A stretch of DNA of 9,745 nt from Holophaga sp. (GTDB lineage Bacteria > Acidobacteriota > Holophagae > Holophagales > Holophagaceae): the NCBI GenBank assembly GCA_030691225.1, contig JAUYES010000533.1, positions 1-9,745 on the forward strand. The letters run 5' to 3'. The position numbers and the translations under genes are program-made. A model generated the notes under the pieces. That model had not been told where the DNA came from. It was given only the letters and a program-made list of their open reading frames with translations, and did no database searches. How positions within the stretch are numbered: the first letter of the stretch is position 1; each line of letters opens with the position of its first letter. Shown here piece by piece: positions 1-5,693 of the stretch.

Positions 1-598
1 GAAGGATCAGCAAATCACCATGGAAGACTGGAACTCGGACTTCTATGAGCGCGCCACGACCCATTTGGGGCACCACCTCGAAGGCCGCCCGATAGCCCAA
101 GGTCTCGATTTCGGGCTCGTCGCCTTTGAGGATGGCCACCGTTTGTTCCATGAGTCCATTGAGGCCCAGATCACCCAGGCAAGCCACGGAGCGGAGGTGT
201 GTTCCGGCGACTTCGCAAAAGCCATGCACCAGGGTCGGGAGCAGGGCCAAGACCAATTCCAGGGATTGACGCCCGCGCAAGGCTTGGTGATCACTGGGCC
301 AACCACCCGCCAACGGCATGGGTTCCAAATTTTCAGGCGCGTTGTCCCGCAAGTCGAGAATCCGCCCTGGGAAGGTGGCCAATAATTCTGGAACGGCCGG
401 ATCGGCTACCACAATGACCAGATCGAGGCCTTCGAGCAGGGCAGGGTCCGGCGCAAAAACGACGATGTCGCTCTCCTCTTGTTCCACCGTGAGAGGGCCG
501 GCAGACAGTGGCAAAACAGAGGCATCGCGATCTTCCAAAACCTTGACGAGTTCACGCCCCAGCATGGTTTGAGCGCCCAAGACGGCGAGTTTAAGCAT
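1..598 (-). CDS. Aspartate-semialdehyde dehydrogenase-like protein, probably non-catalytic (3' end outside window)
   Basis: The frame is open from an ATG at 598 to the window edge, giving the first 199 residues. A GAGG ribosome site lies about 5 nt upstream of the ATG. Residues 4-17 (LAVLGAQTMLGREL) form a Rossmann nucleotide-binding start like the GATGAVG loop of Asd. Residues 150-180 (MEQTVAIL, then AAFEVVPQMG) and RVPVFHGD at 188-195 line up with the Asd/USG-1 family. The family's active-site cysteine (NPNCST/NPGC context) should fall near residues 109-112, but the sequence there is GRQS. The catalytic histidine after RVPVxxG/A appears as Asp195. Both losses suggest an enzyme-dead paralogue, as proposed for E. 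coli Usg. It follows purB by 36 bp and is probably co-transcribed with it. The family assignment is fairly secure; the function is unknown. Confidence 0.75.
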   Translation of the reverse strand, partial: MLKLAVLGAQTMLGRELVKVLEDRDASVLPLSAGPLTVEQEESDIVVFAPDPALLEGLDLVIVVADPAVPELLATFPGRILDLRDNAPENLEPMPLAGGWPSDHQALRGRQSLELVLALLPTLVHGFCEVAGTHLRSVACLGDLGLNGLMEQTVAILKGDEPEIETLGYRAAFEVVPQMGRGALIEVRVPVFHGDLLIL

Positions 599-634
599 GG
601 ATACCTCGATAAATATCGGTTTGGGCTTCGGTCA

Positions 635-2086
635 TTAGACGCGCACTTCGGCGATTTCCGCCGCACGGTGATCGTGCAGGGCCGCTGCGATTTCCTTGCC
701 CAGGAAGGCTTTTACCTGAGCTCCCGCGCGGCCCGTAAAGCGACTGGCATCGAGCATGGCGGCCAATTCTGGCTCGGTCATTCTCCACGAAGGATCAGCA
801 GCCAGAATTTTCAATAGCGGATTGGGCTGGCCTTCTTCCTTGATGGCCTTGCCTGCTTCCAGGGCGGCCACGCGGAAGCGCTCGTGCAAATCCTGTCGAT
901 CTCCACCGCGCTTGACGGCCTCCATCAGCAGCACCTCGGCCGCCATGAAGGGCAGCTCCTGGTTAAGTCGTGCCTCGATCATCTTGGGATAGACCACGAG
1001 GCCCGACGCCACGTTCTTGTAGAGCACCAGGATGGCGTCCACAGCCAAGAGCCCCTGGCTGATGGTCAGACGGCGATGGGCACTATCATCCAGCGTTCGC
1101 TCCATCCATTGGGTGGCACTGGTCTGGTAGCTGGAGGGCATCAACCCGAGCACGAAGCGAGCAAGGCTATTGATGCGCTCAGAGCGCATGGGATTGCGCT
1201 TGTAGGGCATGGCGGAAGAACCAATCTGCGCTTTTTCGAAGGGCTCTTCGACTTCTTTCAGGTGCTGTAGCAAGCGCAGATCGCAGGCAAATTTACTGGC
1301 GCTGGCCGCCAAGCCGCACAAGACCTGACCGATGCGATCCTCCAATTTACGCGTGGCGGTCTGACCACTGATGGGAATGGCCGGAAAGCCCACCTTCTCG
1401 CAAAACCGTGCTTCGAGCGCTTCAACCTTGGAATCATCGCCTTCGAATAATTCCAGGAAGCTGGCCTGGGTGCCCGTGGTGCCCTTGATGCCACGCACCG
1501 GCGTGGTGCTAATGATGTGATCAAGATCCTCTAGATCCAGGAGCAGATCCTGAAGCCACAGGCAGGCGCGCTTGCCAACGGTAGTGGGTTGGGCTGGCTG
1601 GAAGTGGGTAAAGCCTAGGGTTGGCTGATCGGCCCACTGACTCGCGAACCCTGAGAGCGCCGCGATGACATCCTGGAGGCGGCGACGGATCAACTGCAGC
1701 GCCTCCTGGCTAATGAGCAGATCACCGTTGTCGGTCACGAAACAGCTGGTGGCACCCAGATGGATGATGGGCCGCGCCGCGGGTGCCTGCTCGCCCCAGG
1801 CATGAATGGCGGCCATCACATCGTGACGCTGAGCTGACTCATGCTTGGCGATGACCGCCAGATCGACATCCTCCTGTGTGGCCTTCATCTCGGCGATCTG
1901 AGCTTCGGTGACCGGTAGGCCCAGCTCCTTTTCGCTCTCCGCCAAGGCAATCCAGAGTCGCCGCCAAACCCGCATACGATAGAGCGGCGAAAGCAGGCGC
2001 ACCATGGCCTTGGAGGCATAGCGGCTAGAGAGCGGGTGCTCGAAATGCTCAAGTTCGGCGAGATCGGATGACGGCAGAAAGGACAT
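635..2086 (-). CDS. purB: Adenylosuccinate lyase, eukaryote-like type
   Basis: This 483-residue enzyme cleaves SAICAR to AICAR plus fumarate, and adenylosuccinate to AMP plus fumarate, in cytosolic purine synthesis. The fumarate-lyase signature GSSAMPYKRNP is at 289-299, including the catalytic serine loop. TLGFTHFQPAQ at 156-166 carries the general-acid histidine H161. RHDVM at 87-91 and HLGATS at 109-114 are substrate-site segments. Compared from memory with human ADSL (484 residues), long stretches are nearly identical, such as KGTTGTQASF, EEPFEKAQIGSSAMPYKRNP and ERTLDDSA. The length also matches ADSL rather than the roughly 430-residue B. subtilis PurB or 456-residue E. coli PurB. The ATG at 2086 has GGAG 7 nt upstream. 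It is divergent from glyA, and an Asd-like gene follows downstream. Confidence 0.97.
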   Translation of the reverse strand: MSFLPSSDLAELEHFEHPLSSRYASKAMVRLLSPLYRMRVWRRLWIALAESEKELGLPVTEAQIAEMKATQEDVDLAVIAKHESAQRHDVMAAIHAWGEQAPAARPIIHLGATSCFVTDNGDLLISQEALQLIRRRLQDVIAALSGFASQWADQPTLGFTHFQPAQPTTVGKRACLWLQDLLLDLEDLDHIISTTPVRGIKGTTGTQASFLELFEGDDSKVEALEARFCEKVGFPAIPISGQTATRKLEDRIGQVLCGLAASASKFACDLRLLQHLKEVEEPFEKAQIGSSAMPYKRNPMRSERINSLARFVLGLMPSSYQTSATQWMERTLDDSAHRRLTISQGLLAVDAILVLYKNVASGLVVYPKMIEARLNQELPFMAAEVLLMEAVKRGGDRQDLHERFRVAALEAGKAIKEEGQPNPLLKILAADPSWRMTEPELAAMLDASRFTGRAGAQVKAFLGKEIAAALHDHRAAEIAEVRV

Positions 2087-2101
2087 AAGTAGACTCCATC
2101 A

Positions 2102-2194
2102 CTAGTTTCGCACAGGCCAAGTTCTGGATCTCACTCCTGAGCCGGTATCGCGACACAAGGTCCAAGACGGAAATAGAAACGTTGCCCCTTCCAC
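2102..2194 (-). CDS. Possible 30-codon leader ORF upstream of purB
   Basis: A GTG at 2194 is preceded by a perfect AGGAGG (2202-2207) with an ideal 7-nt spacer. The frame runs 30 codons to a TAG at 2102-2104, 15 nt before the purB ATG. The peptide starts MEGATFLFPSW and has no recognisable domain. The strong ribosome site and the short distance to purB suggest a leader peptide or translational coupling. There is no second line of evidence such as conservation, and a chance match in GC-rich spacer DNA is quite possible. Confidence 0.28.
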   Translation of the reverse strand: MEGATFLFPSWTLCRDTGSGVRSRTWPVRN

Positions 2195-2232
2195 GGACAA
2201 TCCTCCTAAGACCAAGGCTCAAATTCTGTGAA

Positions 2233-2248
2233 TGTTCCACATGGAACA
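2233..2248. promoter_or_regulatory. parS-like ParB-binding site
   Basis: The 16-mer TGTTCCACATGGAACA is an almost perfect palindrome. It differs by one base (central CACATG instead of CACGTG) from the parS variant TGTTCCACGTGGAACA, and is close to the B. subtilis consensus TGTTTCACGTGAAACA. ParB/Spo0J binds such sites to load onto DNA and organise the replication-origin region. It lies in the purB-glyA intergenic region. Read in the glyA frame it encodes FHMEQ, the kind of MFHV/ME N-terminal tag that parS sites often add to over-extended gene models. Binding is inferred. The central change could weaken it, and a local transcription-factor operator is the alternative. Confidence 0.55.
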
Positions 2249-2278
2249 GAAGCCATCCTTCTGTGAAAATGAAGCTTT

Positions 2279-2285
2279 GAGGTGG
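2279..2285 (+). promoter_or_regulatory. Ribosome-binding site that sets the glyA start
   Basis: GAGGTGG ends 3 nt before the ATG at 2289, with GAGG itself 6 nt from it. The in-frame upstream ATGs at 2232 and 2241 have no comparable site, and they overlap the parS-like palindrome. This favours translation from 2289. Confidence 0.7.
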
Positions 2286-2288
2286 ACC

Positions 2289-3533
2289 ATGCCCATGTAC
2301 GAAACCCTTCGAGTCAAGGATCCAGGCGTCTTTCAGGCGTTGGAACTGGAAGTCCAACGTCAGCGGCATCACCTGGAACTGATTGCCTCGGAAAACTATG
2401 CCTCCAGGGCTGTTATGCAGGCTATGGGCAGTCACTTCACCAATAAATACGCCGAAGGCTATCCCGGTCGTCGCTACTACGGTGGGTGCGCCAATGTCGA
2501 CACGGTTGAGAATATCGCCCGCGATCGCGCCAAAAAGCTATTCGGCGCCGAACACGCCAATGTGCAGCCCCACAGCGGTGCCCAGGCCAATATGAGCGTT
2601 TATCTCTCGGCCCTGAAGCCCGGCGATGTTGTGCTCGGCCTAGATCTCGCCCACGGCGGCCATTTGACCCACGGTCATCCCCTGAACAGCAGCGGCATTC
2701 TCTACAAGTTCATCGGCTACCAGGTCCGGAAGGATACCGAGCGAGTCGACATGGAACAGGTCCGCGCCTTGGCTCTGGAACACAAGCCTAAGATGATCGT
2801 GGTGGGTGCCTCCGCCTATCCCCGAATTTTCGATTTCCCCGCCTTCCGTGAAATTTGCGACGAAGTCGGCGCGCTAATGATGGTCGACATGGCCCACATC
2901 GCCGGACTGGTGGCTACCGGACATCATCCCAGCCCCGTGCCCTACGCGGATTTCGCCACCACCACCACCCATAAGACCCTGCGTGGACCGCGTGGCGGCC
3001 TCGTGCTCTGCAAAGAGAAATACGCCAAGGATCTGGATCGTGCCGTATTCCCCGGCATCCAGGGCGCCCCCCTGATGCACGTTATCGCCGCCAAGGCCGT
3101 GGCCTTTGGCGAAGCCCTGAAGCCCGAATTCAAGGATTATCAGGAACAGGTGATCAAGAATGCAAAGGTGCTGGCCGACACCCTCTCCAGCAAGGGCTGG
3201 CGCATCGTTTCCGGCGGCACGGATAACCACCTGATGCTGATGGATGTTTTCCAGCAGGGCATCCTGGGTAGCGAAGCCGAAAAGGCCCTGGATCTGGCTG
3301 GGATCACCGTAAACAAGAACGGCATCCCCTTCGACCCCAATCCCCCACTCCGCCCCAGCGGTGTGCGCCTGGGCAGCCCCGCTGTCACCACCCGCGGCAT
3401 GAAGGAAACCGAAATGGCCATGATCGGTGATTGGATCGATATGGCCCTCAAACACCGCGCCGATGAATCCGCCGTGGCCCGCATCCGCGAGCAGGTCTTC
3501 CATCTGACGGACCAGTTCCCAATTCCCGAATAG
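2289..3533 (+). CDS. glyA: Serine hydroxymethyltransferase
   Basis: This cytosolic PLP enzyme converts serine plus tetrahydrofolate to glycine plus 5,10-methylene-THF, supplying one-carbon units for purines, thymidylate and methionine. Counted from the ATG at 2289 (414 residues), the Schiff-base lysine in [14 protein letters not shown] is K229, its number in E. coli GlyA. The PLP-contacting VDMAHIAGL gives D200 and H203, also the E. coli numbers. [32 protein letters not shown] and [10 protein letters not shown] are family hallmarks, and the C-terminal half ([27 protein letters not shown]) is intact. The frame stays open back to an ATG at 2232, which would add 19 residues, but those overlap the parS-like site and are not typical of the family. 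It is divergent from purB, so the two one-carbon/purine genes may share control, and it ends at a strong terminator. Confidence 0.98.
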   Translation: MPMYETLRVKDPGVFQALELEVQRQRHHLELIASENYASRAVMQAMGSHFTNKYAEGYPGRRYYGGCANVDTVENIARDRAKKLFGAEHANVQPHSGAQANMSVYLSALKPGDVVLGLDLAHGGHLTHGHPLNSSGILYKFIGYQVRKDTERVDMEQVRALALEHKPKMIVVGASAYPRIFDFPAFREICDEVGALMMVDMAHIAGLVATGHHPSPVPYADFATTTTHKTLRGPRGGLVLCKEKYAKDLDRAVFPGIQGAPLMHVIAAKAVAFGEALKPEFKDYQEQVIKNAKVLADTLSSKGWRIVSGGTDNHLMLMDVFQQGILGSEAEKALDLAGITVNKNGIPFDPNPPLRPSGVRLGSPAVTTRGMKETEMAMIGDWIDMALKHRADESAVARIREQVFHLTDQFPIPE

Positions 3534-3550
3534 ACATCTCTGCTTACAGA

Positions 3551-3578
3551 AAGAGGGGGCCAATCGGCCCCCTCTTTT
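3551..3578. terminator. Bidirectional intrinsic terminator between glyA and the convergent operon
   Basis: An 11-bp stem (3551-3561 pairing with 3566-3576, core GAGGGGGCC/GGCCCCCTC) closes an AATC loop and runs into TTTT at 3575-3578. It starts 17 bp after the glyA stop. On the opposite strand the same hairpin follows directly on the stop codon of the gene ending at 3577 and runs into TTTCTGT. It therefore plausibly stops transcription from both sides. Confidence 0.9.
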
Positions 3579-4629
3579 AATTGGCTATCAGGAATAACTT
3601 TTCTGGTTTTCGTTTATCGATGGTGTAGCTGAAGGACTTCAGAAAGCTTTGGCCCAACAAGCCGTCAATGCCCACATCGGCCGGGCGAACGGCCGCAGCC
3701 GAAACGTTGGCCAGGGTCTGGCCCAAGGTGGTGAGTTTCGGAATGGTGAAATGCCGGCCCTGGAGTCGCAAACCGCCCACCACGATCAGGCTGACCGACT
3801 CGGCCTGGGCGCCGCCCAAACCGATGGCATCGGCAATCTCCTGGCTAAGAATCGTCTCTGTGGCGCCGGTATCAACAATGAGCCAGCAGGGTTCATCCTG
3901 AACCTGGGCCTCAACAACGATCAAGCCTTTGGGATTCAGGGACTGGCCTGCGATGGCCCATTGGCCCAATTCGCGGCGGATGGCACGAACCTTGGATAAC
4001 GAAGCCGTCAGTTCGGGACCTTCTGCCTTGCGAAGGGCCGTTCGAACCTCGGCCAGGAGCCGATTTACGCGCACAAAAAAGGCAATGTCTTCACCGGATT
4101 TGACAAATTTTTCGAAATCCTGAACCCGAAGATTGATGGCCTCCTGATTGGCCATGATCTGGGTTCGCTCGTTATCCAATTCGGCTTTGGTCTTGGCGGC
4201 AAGCGCATTGAACTCGGCGATGGCACGCTGGCCCGCTTCGTTCAAGGCATTCACTTTCCCCGCAAAGGCATTGCGAGCGTCGATGCGAACAGCATACTTA
4301 GCATTCCCGGGTTTGTCCGCCCCGTCAGGGATAGACGCCTTGAGTTCGGCGTCGAGTTTGGTCAACTCTGCAAAGGCCGTTCGGCCCGGAGCTGTGGCCT
4401 GTTCCATCTTGGCCCGTGCCTCGGCCAACTCAGCATTGGCCCGTTTCGAACGGCCATTAAAGGCTTCGATTTCCTGGTTGGACCGCTCCCGCGCCTCATC
4501 CGCCCGAGGCCCCCGAAAATGACGGTTCAGCACCTGTTCAATTTCTGCGATGCGCCCGTCAAAGGGCGCCTGTGCCTGAAGCCCCAGGCCCGCAACCAAT
4601 ACCAAGGAAAGGCTTCGGGCCGGAAACAT
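3577..4629 (-). CDS. Exported coiled-coil protein with C-terminal retropepsin-like aspartic protease domain
   Basis: This is a 350-residue protein. Residues 1-20 look like a signal peptide: R5, a hydrophobic stretch LSLVLVAGLGL, then AQA. Residues 25-225 are rich in Ala, Glu, Lys and Arg with heptad-like patterning and few prolines, so a long helical or coiled-coil region is likely. Residues 235-350 fit the single-lobed (clan AA) aspartic protease family: WLIVDTGATETILS with D253-T-G255 as the catalytic triplet, a flap-like VVGGLRL, and GIDGLLGQSFLKSFSYTID at 320-338, the usual Ile/Leu-Gly closing motif. Such proteases work as dimers, and the helical part could provide dimerisation. The ATG at 4629 has GGAGG 5 nt upstream. 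It is the last gene of the minus-strand train, 53 bp after the DHS-like gene. The substrate is unknown and the periplasmic location is inferred. Confidence 0.8.
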   Translation of the reverse strand: MFPARSLSLVLVAGLGLQAQAPFDGRIAEIEQVLNRHFRGPRADEARERSNQEIEAFNGRSKRANAELAEARAKMEQATAPGRTAFAELTKLDAELKASIPDGADKPGNAKYAVRIDARNAFAGKVNALNEAGQRAIAEFNALAAKTKAELDNERTQIMANQEAINLRVQDFEKFVKSGEDIAFFVRVNRLLAEVRTALRKAEGPELTASLSKVRAIRRELGQWAIAGQSLNPKGLIVVEAQVQDEPCWLIVDTGATETILSQEIADAIGLGGAQAESVSLIVVGGLRLQGRHFTIPKLTTLGQTLANVSAAAVRPADVGIDGLLGQSFLKSFSYTIDKRKPEKLFLIAN

Positions 4630-4648
4630 ACCATCCTCCTAAGCAACA

Positions 4649-4664
4649 GGCCGCTTTCGCGGCC
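4649..4664. terminator. Small GC hairpin between the DHS-like and protease genes
   Basis: GGCCGC and GCGGCC form a 6-bp all-GC stem around a 4-nt loop, which reads GAAA on the coding (minus) strand, a stable GNRA tetraloop. It is followed by TGTTGCTT, not a true U-run. It could be a weak terminator, an mRNA-stability element or a processing site that lowers expression of the downstream protease gene. Confidence 0.4.
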
Positions 4665-4682
4665 CGTTCATTTCAGGAAAAA

Positions 4683-5669
4683 CTACCAACCAAGAAGATA
4701 CGCGAAGATTAGCGGCGCAACGATCGTGGCATCGCTTTCAACAATGAATTTGGGGGTTTCGATACCCAACTTGCCCCAGGTGATTTTCTCATTGGGCACG
4801 GCACCACTGTAGGAACCATAGCTAGTTGTGGAATCGCTGATCTGGCAGAAGTAGCCCCATAGCGGCACCTCTGTGCGCTCCAGATCTTGGTGCAACATGG
4901 GCACCACGCAAATGGGGAAATCGCCCGCGATGCCGCCACCGATCTGGAACATACCCAAGGGGGCGTTTTTCGTGACCTTGGTGTAATGGTCCGCCAACCA
5001 TGTCATGTACTCGATGCCGCTGCGGACGGTATGGACATTTTTCACATCGCCGCGGATGACGGCGGCGGCGTACATGTTGCCCAGCGTGCTGTCCTCCCAG
5101 CCTGGAACCACGATGGGCACGTTCTTTTCGAGGGCCGCCAACATCCAGGAGTTCTTTGGATCGATCTGATAGTGCTCCACGAATTTGCCAGCCTTCAGCA
5201 CCTTCTGGAAAAACTCATGGGGGAAGTAGCGCTCGCCCTTTGCATCGGCATCCATCCAGACTTCCAGCATGGCCTTTTCCATGCGGCGCATGGCTTCCAT
5301 CTCGGGAATGCAAGTGTCCGTCACTCGGTTCATGTGGCGATCGAGCAGGCCCTTTTCATCCTCGGGTGTGAGATCTCGGTAATGGGGCACGCGCTCGTAA
5401 AAATCGTGGGCCACCAAGTTGAAGATGTCTTCTTCCAGGTTGGCGCCAGTGCAGGTGATCAGGTGAATCTTGTCCTGACGGATCATCTCGGCCAGGGATA
5501 GGCCCAGTTCGGCGGTGCTCATGGCACCGGCGATGGAGATCATCATCTTCCCGCCATTTTCCAGGTAAACCCGATACCCCTCGGCGGCGTCGATGAGTGC
5601 GGCAGCGTTGAAATGACGGTAGTGATGCTGGATGAAACTTCCAACGGGACCGAGCGCGGGTTTGGACAT
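4683..5669 (-). CDS. Deoxyhypusine synthase-family protein lacking the catalytic lysine
   Basis: This is a 328-residue member of the deoxyhypusine/homospermidine synthase fold. Authentic enzymes take the aminobutyl group of spermidine with NAD and pass it to a lysine of eIF5A or to putrescine. TCTGANLEED (72-81), VVPGWEDSTLGNM, GGGIAGDF (244-251) and SGAVPNEKITWGK (288-300) match the NAD/substrate segments. The human active-site lysine sits in GGGVVKHH; here the aligned residue is Gly249, and the human active-site histidine before IPVF aligns with Asn. From memory, close relatives with the same GGGIAGDFPI motif are common in Bacteroidetes, so this is a conserved subfamily, not local decay. 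The ATG at 5669 has GAGG 6 nt upstream; an in-frame TTG at 5681 has no ribosome site. It follows glmS by 24 bp. Bacteria have no eIF5A, so the substrate is open; polyamine metabolism is a guess. Confidence 0.88.
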   Translation of the reverse strand: MSKPALGPVGSFIQHHYRHFNAAALIDAAEGYRVYLENGGKMMISIAGAMSTAELGLSLAEMIRQDKIHLITCTGANLEEDIFNLVAHDFYERVPHYRDLTPEDEKGLLDRHMNRVTDTCIPEMEAMRRMEKAMLEVWMDADAKGERYFPHEFFQKVLKAGKFVEHYQIDPKNSWMLAALEKNVPIVVPGWEDSTLGNMYAAAVIRGDVKNVHTVRSGIEYMTWLADHYTKVTKNAPLGMFQIGGGIAGDFPICVVPMLHQDLERTEVPLWGYFCQISDSTTSYGSYSGAVPNEKITWGKLGIETPKFIVESDATIVAPLIFAYLLGW

Positions 5670-5675
5670 GGGCAA

Positions 5676-5679
5676 CCTC
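5676..5679 (-). promoter_or_regulatory. Ribosome-binding site that sets the DHS-like start
   Basis: GAGG lies 6 nt before the ATG at 5669 and inside any reading begun at the TTG at 5681. The TTG is preceded only by a pyrimidine-rich CTCCCTTTC stretch, so the ATG is the better start. Confidence 0.65.
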
Positions 5680-5693
5680 AAGAAAGGGAGAGT

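Noticed and set aside
479..491. TGTTCCAC followed by CGTGA, a second possible parS
   Set aside because: Only the left half-site matches; the right half lacks GGAACA and it lies within a coding region.
607..618. CGATA/TATCG inverted repeat in the purB-asd-like gap
   Set aside because: Only 5 bp per arm with 2 nt between them and no T-run; too weak for a terminator or operator call.
2176..2186. GAAACGTTGCC as a PurR operator between purB and glyA
   Set aside because: It shares the AACGTT centre of the E. coli PUR box, but the flanks are not palindromic.
2232..2288. N-terminal extension of glyA from an ATG at 2232
   Set aside because: No ribosome site, it overlaps the parS-like palindrome, and the start at 2289 has GAGGTGG and gives E. 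coli-like numbering of the PLP lysine (K229).
2874..3563. Long open frame antisense to glyA (about 229 codons)
   Set aside because: It lies entirely opposite a certain, highly conserved gene, reads as a Gly/His-rich mirror of its codons, and resembles no known family.
4887..5501. Long plus-strand frame opposite the DHS-like gene (about 204 codons)
   Set aside because: A shadow of a conserved gene in GC-rich DNA; no domain and no good ribosome site noticed.
5670..5681. TTG start four codons upstream for the DHS-like gene
   Set aside because: No Shine-Dalgarno precedes it, and it contains the GAGG that serves the ATG at 5669.
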